Shown here: one piece after another, positions 40,753 to 49,939 of the stretch
How positions within the stretch are numbered: position 1 is the first letter of the stretch
How the letters are laid out: every line of letters begins with the position of its first letter
Source of the DNA: Caldilinea sp. CFX5
Lineage (GTDB): Bacteria; Chloroflexota; Anaerolineae; Caldilineales; Caldilineaceae
Direction: 5' to 3'
DNA: 64,000 nucleotides
Assembly: GCA_021405325.1 (NCBI GenBank)
Contig: QWII01000001.1
Span: 248,001 to 312,000 of the forward strand
Program-made: the position numbers and the translations under genes
Notes under the pieces: generated by a model
What the model saw: the letters and a program-made list of their open reading frames with translations, nothing else
Told to the model about the DNA's origin: nothing
Database searches by the model: none

Positions 40753-42747
40753 ATGGCGCTGCGGAAATGGTTGACCGGCCCCCTGCCGTTTTGGGCCGTC
40801 TTATTTGTCGCGCTCATTGCCCGGCTCTGGCGACTCGACTATCATAGCGTCTGGTTTGATGAGGCGGTCAGCTTGCAGTGGGCCGGCGCTGATCCCGCCT
40901 TTATCTGGCAGAAGACCTTTCCCCTGGTGGAGGAAAAACATCCGCCGGTCTACTACCTGGGACTGCACTATTGGCAGACCATGTTGGGGTGGGTGGGTCT
41001 GTCCCAAAACGATGTAGCGCTGCGTCTCTTTGGCAGCTTGCTGGGTGTGCTGACGGTCTGGGGCATCATCCTGCTGGCCCAACGGCTGAGCGGCAGAAGC
41101 ACCGGCTTGTTGACCGGCCTGCTGGTCGCCCTGGCGCCGGTGCTGGTTTGGTATAGCCAGGAGTTGCGCATGTTCCAACCGGCGGCCACCGGGCTGGTCT
41201 GGGGCGGCTACTGCCTCTGGCGCGCTTGGGAAGCGCCAACCCATCAACGATCCCTTGGCTGGTGGCTGGGTATGATCCTGGCTTTTACCGCCGCGCTCTA
41301 TAGCTATCTCTTCAGCGCCTTTCTCATGCCTGCCGCCGGGTTGACACTGGTGGGATTGCTCTTTTTAGCGAAACGACCGGATCGCTGGGGGCGCTTTGTC
41401 ATTGGTGCGCTCACCCTTGCCGTCACCGGCGCCCTCTTCCTGCCCCTGGCCTATAACGCCTGGATTGTCAACAGCAGTGAAGGCGCGCCCGGCCAAGCCT
41501 TTGCCAACGTCGGCCCCACGCTCTGGCATCTCTTGCGCGTCTTCACCCTCTGGCGCGTCGACTGGTCGCCCCCGTTAGCCACAGGCAGCTTACTATTCAT
41601 TACCATCTTTTTCCTGATCGGTCTTCTATCACCCCGTCACCTTGTCACCTTGTCACCTTGTCACCTTGTCACCCCTGCCCGCCTCTACCTCCTCCTCTGG
41701 CTCGGCATCCCCTTGCTCATCGGCAATTTGTTACTGAGCCGCAGCGATTCAGTCTTTGGCGAAGATCGCTACTTTATCTTTCTAGCACCCTTTCTGCTGT
41801 GGGCCGTGGCGCGGGGGATTGTGATCATCGGAGAGCGGCTATCGTGGGCCGGTGTGATAGGTGGGGTATTGGTGATTGGGGTATTGGGCGCGGCGTTGCC
41901 ACGGCTCTGGACGCCAGCCCTGTATCGCGAAAACTGGCGGGCGGCAAGTGAATACATGGCCGCCTATCATGCCGCCAGCCCCGGTCTACCGGATACCGTA
42001 GTGGCCCATGTCGATTATACACGGTTGCCGTTGGAGTGGTATCTGCGCCAACAGTTCACGTTTGAGGAACTGCCAATCTATTTTCCCTATGGCGGCCAGT
42101 TGACGCCGGAACAGATAGAGACAGTAATTGCACCGCCGTTGGAAGGCATTGTCAAAACCGATGCGGCCACCCTCTGGTTGAGCCAGAGTCATCTCGATGG
42201 GGTGGATGAGCAGCGGTTGGTGGAAAGCTGGCTCAATGAACGCTTTCCGCTGGTGACAGAGTTGTATCCCAGTGGCATCAAATTGAGCGGGTACGCCTTG
42301 CAAAGCCGCTTTACCGCCCTGCCGAAGCTGAGCGATGCGGCCATTTACCCCGCAGTTGAATTGGTTCCAGGTTTGGAACTGGCGGCCTGTGAAGTGTTAA
42401 CACCCCAAGTCGCCGCCCAGGATGAGCAGATGCACCCACCTAGTGGCTGGGTTCATGTCCGCCTCTGGTGGCGGGCGACGGGGCCGATCAGCGATAACTA
42501 CATCGCCACCGCTGACGTGGTGGGGCCGGAGGGGGCGTGGGGCGTGCGGCTCTATCGCGACAACGAAGCCCTCCGCCGCTGGCCGACGAGTACGTGGCAA
42601 ATTGGCGATATTGTGCGCGATGAAGTGGATATTAACCTGAACCCGGTGACGCCAGCGCAGGACTACCCGGTTGTGATCGGCGTAATGGATGGCACTGGGC
42701 AAGCATTGGGAGAGCATGTCCAATGCAGCCAAGTGAGGGTGAAGTAA
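40753..42747 (+). CDS. GT39-like membrane glycosyltransferase with internal octanucleotide repeat
   Basis: 664 residues; ATG 40753 lies one base past the murA stop. About ten hydrophobic helices follow an N-terminal FDEAVSLQWAG and KHPPVYYLGLHYW, the acidic loop motif of PMT/ArnT-type (GT-C) transferases that use lipid-linked sugars. The C-terminal 250 residues form a soluble domain outside the membrane. At 41641-41672 the DNA has four head-to-tail copies of CTTGTCAC (a fifth variant precedes), coding for HLVTLSPCHLVTPAR between two helices. An 8-bp unit is not a multiple of three, so gain or loss of one copy would break the frame. Likely role: glycosylation of envelope polymers or proteins. 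Confidence 0.87.
   Translation: MALRKWLTGPLPFWAVLFVALIARLWRLDYHSVWFDEAVSLQWAGADPAFIWQKTFPLVEEKHPPVYYLGLHYWQTMLGWVGLSQNDVALRLFGSLLGVLTVWGIILLAQRLSGRSTGLLTGLLVALAPVLVWYSQELRMFQPAATGLVWGGYCLWRAWEAPTHQRSLGWWLGMILAFTAALYSYLFSAFLMPAAGLTLVGLLFLAKRPDRWGRFVIGALTLAVTGALFLPLAYNAWIVNSSEGAPGQAFANVGPTLWHLLRVFTLWRVDWSPPLATGSLLFITIFFLIGLLSPRHLVTLSPCHLVTPARLYLLLWLGIPLLIGNLLLSRSDSVFGEDRYFIFLAPFLLWAVARGIVIIGERLSWAGVIGGVLVIGVLGAALPRLWTPALYRENWRAASEYMAAYHAASPGLPDTVVAHVDYTRLPLEWYLRQQFTFEELPIYFPYGGQLTPEQIETVIAPPLEGIVKTDAATLWLSQSHLDGVDEQRLVESWLNERFPLVTELYPSGIKLSGYALQSRFTALPKLSDAAIYPAVELVPGLELAACEVLTPQVAAQDEQMHPPSGWVHVRLWWRATGPISDNYIATADVVGPEGAWGVRLYRDNEALRRWPTSTWQIGDIVRDEVDINLNPVTPAQDYPVVIGVMDGTGQALGEHVQCSQVRVK
41633..41672 (+). 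repeat. Octanucleotide tandem repeat CTTGTCAC inside a glycosyltransferase gene
   Basis: One variant unit (CCCGTCAC, 41633-41640) followed by four exact CTTGTCAC units to 41672. Copy-number change would shift the reading frame. Confidence 0.85.
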
Positions 42748-42767
42748 GCTAACGATACCGCCATCAT

Positions 42768-43271
42768 TTACTGAGCGTTATGAATGCTCAAGACGATGCG
42801 GACGTCATCTCCGGCTAATAACAGTTGGTTGTCCTGAATTTCATATTGTGTTGTGATTTTTAGAGCGTCGAGGACACGAGCAAATTGCTTATTTCTCAGT
42901 TCACCACAATCCTGAGGCGCAACCTCTCCTTTGGTTAATCTATAACGATGTTCGTTCTCAAAGAAGATAAGAAAGGCCCCACCGGCACAAGTGGCGGAGG
43001 AAAAATTTAAAGTTCCGGCTTGGTCAAACCACAGTTCGAAGGGTTGTAAAATATCTAATTGGGTGGGTTCATTACGAAAGGTGACCTCGTCTATCAGCCA
43101 ACGCTTCCCAGTAAGTAGCAATTCAAAATCAGGACTTAAGGGACTTGGCGACTGGGTAACTGTACTTCCGGCAACACAGGCATTCGTAATGATCATCATT
43201 GCCATCAATAAGCAGAACAATGAAATGTTTCGCTGCCGCTTTCTGAAGTTTATTCTCCCTTTAATGAGCAT
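42768..43271 (-). CDS. Lipoprotein with a META/HslJ-like domain
   Basis: 167 residues; ATG 43271 follows GGAGAGGAGAG. A basic N-terminus and hydrophobic stretch end in IITNAC, a lipobox-like sequence suggesting lipidation at that Cys. The remainder (GKRWLIDEVTF ... GTLNFSSATCAGG ... AGDDVRIVL) matches the fold of META/HslJ domains, small beta-rich modules of unclear biochemical function. A second gene with a similar domain lies 120 bp upstream on the same strand. Confidence 0.7.
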   Translation of the reverse strand: MLIKGRINFRKRQRNISLFCLLMAMMIITNACVAGSTVTQSPSPLSPDFELLLTGKRWLIDEVTFRNEPTQLDILQPFELWFDQAGTLNFSSATCAGGAFLIFFENEHRYRLTKGEVAPQDCGELRNKQFARVLDALKITTQYEIQDNQLLLAGDDVRIVLSIHNAQ

Positions 43272-43391
43272 AATCTCTCCTCTCCTAAAAACGTTATACT
43301 CGACTATTCTCAGCAGAACGCAGTATCAATTATATCGGGGGGGATCGGGTGACTTAGCTCCAGGCGCAACATCAGCGGCAGTTGTTCTTGC

Positions 43392-44417
43392 CTATTGTGA
43401 TGCTGGTACACCTGGTGCCTCATAGATGTATTCAATCATACCGAGGTAGGGCTGAATACTCGCATCAGCTTCGACTTGTTGACGCAGTTCTTCAGGATAG
43501 AGCGTGTAAAAGGTTACTTTGGCTTGTGGAATATTTGTCCCCGATGCAAAGGGAATGCCGGTCTTAAAAGCAACTTGCCGGACTTGTTCCGTAATTGTAA
43601 AAAGCTCATCCAGTGTATAAGGCATCTGTTTGATACGCACTAGATCAGCCCAGGAAATACCTACAAGATACTTTTGAATCAGTTTTTCACCATCAGGCGA
43701 TGCAAAGCCAACCACAAGACCAAACTCCGGTTGGTGTTCCATCCATGATCCAGCATAGGTAGGTTCACCAGCGATTACCTTGCTCTCTAATAAACTCATC
43801 TCCACTTGCAATTCTAGACGACGTTGCGCTTCTGCATAGGTGAGACCGAAAGTTTCGGCATACATGGTGATCATCGGGTTAGCTTCTTCCGCCATAACTT
43901 GTGTACAGTCTGAATGCCGCCGTGAGGAAAAGGGGGAATTGTCGATGGCGAGGTCGATTTGCACATCATCGCCACGCAACGTCAACACTGTTCCACGAAT
44001 TTCGTAGGCAGTTGTTGCACTAAAGAGTTCTTTGAGTTGGGCATATTCTCTGTTCCAAGGTTCCCGACAATCGAGCGGAGTTGAGGGCGCAGGCGCTAAT
44101 TGATAGTGACCATTGCCCGCGCCAATCGTCTGATAAGCAATGCCAGTATCGTTGCTGACGTTTACGCCAAAGGAGCCAAAGGGATCGATTGAGATGAAAA
44201 TCGGTTCCAACGCAGGAAATGTTATGTTTACCCCTTTGGCTGTCATTGCAGTAACACGCCATTGGTTTTGAACTAACGTGCCAAAATCGTAGGTGACCAA
44301 AGGACTCTCCGGCTGAAGGATGACCGGTGGCTGTGCAACAGGGCGGGCGATAGGCATCAGGCAACCCGCTCCGATCAGCGTAACAGCAAGCAACCACAGC
44401 GGCATTCGTGTTGACAT
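43392..44417 (-). CDS. Lipoprotein with META-like domain and a protease-prodomain-like C-terminus
   Basis: 341 residues; ATG 44417 chosen because AAGGAGG precedes it by five bases. The signal ends LLAVTLIGAGC (lipobox). Residues about 45-150 are META/HslJ-like (NQWRVTAMTAKGVNITF ... LTLRGDDVQIDLAID), paralleling the 167-residue neighbour. The C-terminal part (TYAEAQRRLELQVEMSLLES ... YAGSWMEHQPEFGLVVGF) resembles the pro-regions of streptogrisin-type proteases, but no protease domain follows. Function unknown; probably envelope-attached. Confidence 0.65.
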   Translation of the reverse strand: MSTRMPLWLLAVTLIGAGCLMPIARPVAQPPVILQPESPLVTYDFGTLVQNQWRVTAMTAKGVNITFPALEPIFISIDPFGSFGVNVSNDTGIAYQTIGAGNGHYQLAPAPSTPLDCREPWNREYAQLKELFSATTAYEIRGTVLTLRGDDVQIDLAIDNSPFSSRRHSDCTQVMAEEANPMITMYAETFGLTYAEAQRRLELQVEMSLLESKVIAGEPTYAGSWMEHQPEFGLVVGFASPDGEKLIQKYLVGISWADLVRIKQMPYTLDELFTITEQVRQVAFKTGIPFASGTNIPQAKVTFYTLYPEELRQQVEADASIQPYLGMIEYIYEAPGVPASQ

Positions 44418-44676
44418 GACAGCCTCCTTGATCAACAGCCAAAATAGTAGAGCGTAAAGTGGGGTAGTGAGCTAACACGATAGTTGGTTCATCACGTTGT
44501 CATAGTGTAGAGACGGTTGTGTTACCGTGCAAGTTGCAAAAGTGTACCATTGATGTTTGTCCCTGTTGCAAATCATGGTACACAAAAAGGAGCAACATTG
44601 TCTAGGTCGTACAACGTTGCTCCGATCTACTGGCTGTTTGCAATTGTGAACAAGAAAAGTGTTGAGTGGCGTTGTT

Positions 44677-45789
44677 TCAAATCCCCAACTCGGCCCGCGT
44701 TTGCAGCACCCGCAACAGATCCTCGCGCATTACCGTCCCCACCAGCCGTTGATCCTCCACCACCGGCATCTGGTTGACATCTTCGGCCACCATGCGTTCC
44801 AGCACCTTTGCCAGATCATCGCTGGGGGTGACGCTGTGGGCTTTGGTGGCGGGAGTCATGGCTTCGCCGGCATAGGTGGTTGACCACTCGGTGCGCGGGA
44901 CGGTGCGAATGTTTTGCAGGGTGATAACGCCCCCCATGCGTCCATCGTCGGCGACAAAGAAGCAACGTTTGCCCTGGCCCAAGACCTGTTCATTGACCAA
45001 CGCCTCCAGGGTGATATTGGCCGGAATCCGGGCGCACTCCTGCTGCATAACCTGGGCGACGGGAATATCACGCAGGGTGTCGCGCACCATCACCTGTTGC
45101 CATGACTCAGACGCGGCATTTTGCAGGAACCAACCGATAAAGGCGATCCAGAGGCCATTGAAAAATTGACCGCCAAACATCTGGAAGACGCCAAAGATGA
45201 TAAAGAGGAATGCGATGCCCTGGCCGACACGGGCGGCAATGCGAGTGGCGTTGCGAAAGTCGCGGCCATAGGCCCAAAGCGCGGCCCGCAACATGCGCCC
45301 GCCATCGAGCGGAAAGCCGGGGATCAGGTTAAAGCCAAAGAGCAACAGGTTGATCCGCCCCAGGTAGAGGGCAATAGCGCCTAAGGCCGTATCGCCACCC
45401 AGGTTGCCCAGCCCATTCAACCCCAACCCCAGCAGCAGACTGACCAGCGGACCGGCGGCGGCAATGCGGAATTCAGCGCCGGCGGTCGGCGGTTCGCGTC
45501 CGATCTGCGCCACGCCGCCAAAGATAAAGAGGGTGATGCTACGCACCGGCACCCCCTCGCGCAGCGCCACGGCGGCATGACCCAACTCATGGGCCAGGAC
45601 GGAGCCAAAGAAGAGCAGACTGGTCGCCAACCCCACCAGCCAGTAGGTGGCCGTACTCCACCCAGGATAGCCGCTGGGAAAATAGCCGGCGGCCAACGAC
45701 CAGGTGACCAGCACAAAGATAATCAACCAACTCGAATGAGCGCCAATCGGAATGCCCAGGATGCGACCAAAGTTCAGCGATGCACGCAT
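44677..45789 (-). CDS. Site-2-type intramembrane metalloprotease with CBS domains (M50)
   Basis: 370 residues from ATG 45789. Six hydrophobic helices with the zinc site HELGH (near residue 65, AHELGHAAVALREG) and the second metal ligand in NLIPGFPLDGGRMLR. Two CBS domains follow (about 235-365: PVAQVMQQECARIPA and EAMTPATKAHSVTPSDDLAK), which in this subfamily bind adenosyl nucleotides and tune activity. The family cleaves transmembrane segments of regulators such as anti-sigma factors. No obvious substrate gene is adjacent. Confidence 0.94.
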   Translation of the reverse strand: MRASLNFGRILGIPIGAHSSWLIIFVLVTWSLAAGYFPSGYPGWSTATYWLVGLATSLLFFGSVLAHELGHAAVALREGVPVRSITLFIFGGVAQIGREPPTAGAEFRIAAAGPLVSLLLGLGLNGLGNLGGDTALGAIALYLGRINLLLFGFNLIPGFPLDGGRMLRAALWAYGRDFRNATRIAARVGQGIAFLFIIFGVFQMFGGQFFNGLWIAFIGWFLQNAASESWQQVMVRDTLRDIPVAQVMQQECARIPANITLEALVNEQVLGQGKRCFFVADDGRMGGVITLQNIRTVPRTEWSTTYAGEAMTPATKAHSVTPSDDLAKVLERMVAEDVNQMPVVEDQRLVGTVMREDLLRVLQTRAELGI

Positions 45790-45995
45790 AGCGTTTCTTC
45801 TTTCCAGCGCAACCTTGCTCACCAGGGGCAATGCCGGCCGCGCTGCCAGTTCGACGGCAATCAAGAGAATCCTCCGCCGGCTGAACGTAAACCGCGTTGA
45901 TTCCCCCTATACCTTACCTGGGTTTAGACCGTAGACGAAGTGAGGCTTTACACAATTGGGGCGCGCTGCTGGGATCATCCGGTCACTGCTTTCGC

Positions 45996-46070
45996 TTCCG
46001 TGTTCGTTCTATCTGTGTTTAGTCTTTGGGCAACCATAACAGACTAAACACAGATAGAACGAACACGGAA
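45996..46070. repeat. Hairpin, 30-bp perfect arms
   Basis: Arms 45996-46025 and 46041-46070 around loop TTGGGCAACCATAAC. It is a variant of the hairpin at 49226-49294; sequence changes occur in both arms together. Confidence 0.9.
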
Positions 46071-46079
46071 TGGTGGGGA

Positions 46080-49007
46080 TCACTCGGTTGGCGTAGCGGT
46101 CATGGCGCCGAACAGAGCGGTGAAGTTGGTCTGTTCCTGGGCCAGCCGTTGACCTTTGCGCCAGGCGGTGGTAAAGCGTTCTTCTCCCAACGCGGCGTGC
46201 GCCTGCTGCACCAACTGCTCAAAAATTTGCCCATCATGGGGCGACAGGGGCGAATTGTGGCGCGTGCGTAGGGTGTGGGCAATGCTGAACATGGGTACGG
46301 CTTGCTCATGTGCGCCGGTTGCCACCGCGACTTCCCCCAGACATTCCAGCATCCACGCCACACCGATAATGCTGCCCATCTCCTGGCGGATCTGCAACGC
46401 CTCCTGAAAAATGCCTTCGGCGGCCTGTGGTTTGCCGTTGAGGAGCAAGACGCGTCCCAGTTTGCCCAAAGCCCAGGCGCGCATCCCGGTGCGCCGCTCA
46501 TCTAAGGCGAGACTTTCGGTCAGATAGCTTTCGGCTCCTTGCAGATCCTGCCGACGCGTGGCAAGTTCTCCCAAGAGGATCAGGCTGCCGGCCATGGTTC
46601 CCCGCGCATCAAGCCGACGGGCAATGGTTAGGCTTTCCTGGGCGAACTGTTCCGCCCGGATCAGATCGTGGGCGCCATCCATCATTTGCGTGGTTAAGCG
46701 TTGGAGGACAGAAGCGATCCCGCGCTCCTCACCAAGCTGTCGAAAGGTGGCCAGCGCCTTAAACAGTAAGGCGTCACAGACAGCGTTATCCCCTTGGTGA
46801 TACTCAGAGCGAGCCAGGTGAAAGAGCGTCCAGGCACATTCGCTTGCGTTGCCAAGCTTTTCAAAAATGCGCAAACTCTCTTGATAGGCCTGGCTGGCAC
46901 GGTGGCCCTCGGCTGTCAAACCAAGCAACAAGCCCCATTCATTCAACACCGTTGCCCGTAACGCCAAGGTCTCGTCCGTTGACGGTAGCGCTAATGCCAG
47001 ATCTTGCCAGGTGAGTCCCTCCTGCACGTTGCTGGCAATGTACCAATAATCGCGCAGCACTGCCACCAATTCTAGGCCCAACCGCCCTTCGCCTTCGGCA
47101 AAACACCAATGAAGGGCAGCCTGCACATTTTCATACTCCCGGGCGATGGTTGCCATGCCAGGGCGAGCGCCCAAATAACGGCTTGGGGCGTCGATCTGTC
47201 GGATCATTGCCAGCATGGCTGCGGCATGGCGACGCTGACCGGTCTGTAATTGGCTGGTCGCCGCTAGTTGTTCGGCAGCAAACTGGCGGATCAGTTCGTG
47301 CAACTGGTAACGCCCGGTCGCCGAACGGCTGACCAGTGACTTATCAACCAACGCCTGGAGCAACGCCGGGCTGGCATCGGCCACCGCCAGCGCCAGTTCT
47401 GCCGTAAAGCCGCCGCGAAAGACGGCCAGTCGCGGAAAGATCTGCTGCTCGGTCGGCGTCAGCAGCCGCCACGAGGTCTGAAAGACGGCGCGCAGACTGC
47501 GTTGACGTAGGGGCAGATCGGGGGCGTTGGTGGTGAGGAAGTCGAGATTGTGGGCCAGTTCGGCGGCAATGGCGGCAGGAGAAAGGTCACTACTCCACGC
47601 TGCGGCCAGTTCCAGCGCCAGCGGCAGCCCTTGCACCTGCTGCCCGATGGTGACGAGGGCCGGCAGATCGGCAGCGGTCAACTGGTAATTCGGCTGGTGG
47701 CGGCGCACTGTTTCCAGCCAGAGGTGAAGACCACTAAAGGCTGTGGCGGCGGCAGGGGTGAGGGTGGACGCTTCTTGCGGCGTCGGCACCGGCAAGCCCT
47801 GTAGCCAGTAAAGCTGTTCCGTATGTAACCCCAACCGGGTGCGCGAGGTGATAAGCAGTTTGACCTCCGGCGCCTGTTCCAGCACCTGCACCAGCAAGGC
47901 CAGCGTCTGCTCATTGAGCAGTTGCTCCACGTTGTCCAACACCAGGAGCAGTTCTTTGTCGTGCAGATGGGTGAGGACTTGGGCAGCGGGTGGCTCCTTG
48001 CCTTGCAAACTCAGCCCCAACGCCTGGGCCATTGCCATCGTCATCTGCGCTGTGGTATCGACGCCGGCCAGCGCCACAAAGACAACGCCATGCAAGAAGA
48101 GGCGCTTCTGGTCAGCAGCCACCTGCTGCGCGGTCTCCAGCACCAGCCGCGTCTTGCCGATGCCGCCAACGCCCGACACCGTGAGCAGGCGCGAACGCCC
48201 CGCCAGCAGCCGCACCAGTTCGCCGACCTCCTCGCTGCGTCCGATCAAGGGGGTGACGGTGGGCGGCAGGTTGTGGAGCGGACGTTGGGCCGCCGCTTGT
48301 AGACGGGCATAGAGCGCCTGGGTGCGTTGCCCCGGCTCGACGGCCAGTTCCGCCCAAAGCACGCGACGACAGACGCCATAGTGAGCCAATGCCGCGCTGA
48401 TCTGCCCGGTGCGCGCCAGCAAGAGCATCACCTGATAGTGGACTTCCTCGCGCCACGGCTCCAGCGCCACCAGACGGCGGGCATAGCGCAGGGCGTCGTG
48501 ATAGGCGGCGGAGGCGGTATGCCGAGCGATCAAGCGGTCGAGGAGGGCGATCATCTGCTGTTGCCATTGCTCCTGCTCACGCAAGAGCCAGCTTTCCAGG
48601 TCAGGCGCTTCGTCGAGATAGACGCCTTCGAGCAAGGGCGCGCGATAGAGGTCAACAGCTTGCGCCCAGGCGGCGGGGTCCTCTTGCGCCACCAGTCGCG
48701 CAAAGGTGCGTACATCAATGGTCACGGGCGTTACCGGCTGAAAGTGGACAGTGCGGCGATCCACCACGAGGCAGTCAGGCAGCTTACTGGTCAAATCATG
48801 CAGCGTGCGGCGCAGCAGGCCCAACGCCTGGCTCTGCTCCACCTCCGGCCAGGCCAGCCCCGCCAGATGTTCGCGCGTCACGGGTCGATCGATACAGATC
48901 AAATAGGCCAGCAAGGCGAGCGCCTTCTGGGAACGAAAGTCGGTGAGTAGCGCATCCTGGTGGCGAATCTCCATCGCCCCAAAGAGGCGGATGTCGAGCG
49001 TGCTCAT
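46080..49007 (-). CDS. SARP-type (BTAD) transcriptional regulator with NB-ARC ATPase and TPRs
   Basis: 975 residues, ATG 49007 with AAGGAAAA upstream. Residues 1-95 form an OmpR-like winged helix (IRLFGAMEIRHQDALLTDFR ... LRRTLHDLTSKLP), followed by a bacterial transcriptional activation domain (about 95-240, LYRAPLLEGVYLDEAPDLESW). The STAND ATPase has Walker A GVGGIGKT at 279-286 and LLLVLDNVEQLL as Walker B. The rest is TPR-like helices. Such proteins activate promoters with direct repeats of 11-bp period when a signal is sensed through the ATPase/TPR part. It is transcribed away from the second SARP-type gene at 49940. Confidence 0.92.
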   Translation of the reverse strand: MSTLDIRLFGAMEIRHQDALLTDFRSQKALALLAYLICIDRPVTREHLAGLAWPEVEQSQALGLLRRTLHDLTSKLPDCLVVDRRTVHFQPVTPVTIDVRTFARLVAQEDPAAWAQAVDLYRAPLLEGVYLDEAPDLESWLLREQEQWQQQMIALLDRLIARHTASAAYHDALRYARRLVALEPWREEVHYQVMLLLARTGQISAALAHYGVCRRVLWAELAVEPGQRTQALYARLQAAAQRPLHNLPPTVTPLIGRSEEVGELVRLLAGRSRLLTVSGVGGIGKTRLVLETAQQVAADQKRLFLHGVVFVALAGVDTTAQMTMAMAQALGLSLQGKEPPAAQVLTHLHDKELLLVLDNVEQLLNEQTLALLVQVLEQAPEVKLLITSRTRLGLHTEQLYWLQGLPVPTPQEASTLTPAAATAFSGLHLWLETVRRHQPNYQLTAADLPALVTIGQQVQGLPLALELAAAWSSDLSPAAIAAELAHNLDFLTTNAPDLPLRQRSLRAVFQTSWRLLTPTEQQIFPRLAVFRGGFTAELALAVADASPALLQALVDKSLVSRSATGRYQLHELIRQFAAEQLAATSQLQTGQRRHAAAMLAMIRQIDAPSRYLGARPGMATIAREYENVQAALHWCFAEGEGRLGLELVAVLRDYWYIASNVQEGLTWQDLALALPSTDETLALRATVLNEWGLLLGLTAEGHRASQAYQESLRIFEKLGNASECAWTLFHLARSEYHQGDNAVCDALLFKALATFRQLGEERGIASVLQRLTTQMMDGAHDLIRAEQFAQESLTIARRLDARGTMAGSLILLGELATRRQDLQGAESYLTESLALDERRTGMRAWALGKLGRVLLLNGKPQAAEGIFQEALQIRQEMGSIIGVAWMLECLGEVAVATGAHEQAVPMFSIAHTLRTRHNSPLSPHDGQIFEQLVQQAHAALGEERFTTAWRKGQRLAQEQTNFTALFGAMTATPTE

Positions 49008-49359
49008 CGGCTATTTTCCTTTTTGCCTTACAGGAAGGATTGACAGACAGCTTCAACAGACCGAGCCGTCAGCTTGGGAGGACGACGGTCTGCGCCTCTC
49101 TATCGCCACACCAGCGAGAGGACGTTGAGAGGACGATTGTATTGTAATCTATAGCTGAAGGATTGGCAAACGTTGTTTTTCCTACCTATCGATTGAAGCT
49201 TCGCCGTAAACTGAGGAATCACCTCTGTGTTCCTTCTATCCGTGTTTAGTCTTTGTGCAACCAAAAAAGACTAAACACGGATAGAAGGAACACGGGGGAG
49301 AACCGGTAAAACTTGCTCTGTTAGCGAACGCTTCCCGTCTTTTGCGAGGAGCCATACCC
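49008..49359. other. Spacer between divergent regulator and SnoaL-like gene
   Basis: 352 bp containing the 28-bp-arm hairpin at 49226-49294. No further gene or clear promoter was recognised. Confidence 0.6.
49226..49294. repeat. Hairpin, about 28-bp arms, sister of the element at 45996
   Basis: Core arms 49227-49253 and 49267-49293. Relative to the 46 kb copy, CGTT/AACG has become CCTT/AAGG and CTG/CAG has become CCG/CGG, each change matched in the opposite arm. Confidence 0.88.
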
Positions 49360-49773
49360 ATGTCTACCCAAAACAAACTCATCCTACGCCGTTTCTTTGA
49401 AGAACTTTTCAACCAGGGCAACCTGGCCGCTGCTGACGAGATTGTGAGTGAATCTTACATCAATCACAATGCTGTTCCCGGGGAAGCGCCGGGGCGGGCC
49501 GGCTTGACCCACTTTGTCGCCTACGTTCGTTCCGCCTTTCGCGATCTCAATTTCACAATTGCCGACCAGATTGCCGAGGGCGACAAGGTGACCACCCGCT
49601 GGACCGCCACCGGCATCCACCAGGGCGACTTTGCCGGCGTTCCCGCTACCGGCAAAGCAGTGGCGATCACCGCCATCAACATCCATCGTGTCACCAATGG
49701 GCAAATCCAGGAAGGTTGGCTCAATTGGGATGCCCTGGGCTTTTTGCAGCAGGTAGGCGCCATCCCCGTTTAA
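49360..49773 (+). CDS. SnoaL-like (NTF2-fold) ester-cyclase family protein
   Basis: 137 residues; ATG 49360 preceded by GAGGAG. The pattern NKLILRRFFEELFNQGNLAA, VSESYINHNA and a central DQIAEGDKVTTRWTATGIHQ with GDFAGVPATGKAV matches the SnoaL-like polyketide-cyclase/ester-cyclase family, small cone-shaped barrels acting on hydrophobic substrates. Substrate unknown. No operon partner on the left; a hairpin repeat separates it from the next gene. Confidence 0.9.
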   Translation: MSTQNKLILRRFFEELFNQGNLAAADEIVSESYINHNAVPGEAPGRAGLTHFVAYVRSAFRDLNFTIADQIAEGDKVTTRWTATGIHQGDFAGVPATGKAVAITAINIHRVTNGQIQEGWLNWDALGFLQQVGAIPV

Positions 49774-49804
49774 TCGCGTAGGTGCGTTTAGCGGCGGATT
49801 GTTA

Positions 49805-49905
49805 GTCAGTGGGACAGTAGGTCAGTGGGACAGTAAATCAGTAGGACAGTGAGACAGGTACTGACAGACCGTCCCACTGACCCACTGACCTACTGTCCCA
49901 CTGAC
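49805..49905. repeat. Hairpin of GTCAGTGGGACAGTA phrases, 25-bp arms
   Basis: Arms 49805-49829 and 49881-49905. Each arm is itself a degenerate tandem of GTCAGTGGGACAGTAG units, illustrating how these hairpins are built from short phrases. Confidence 0.87.
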
Positions 49906-49939
49906 CAGGCTTTTGACAGGGACGAGGTAGATCGACATC

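Noticed and set aside
49805..49905. Tandem GTCAGTGGGACAGTA phrases as a CRISPR or tandem-repeat array
   Set aside because: Units are degenerate, lack spacers and form a single inverted repeat, so it was classed with the hairpin elements.
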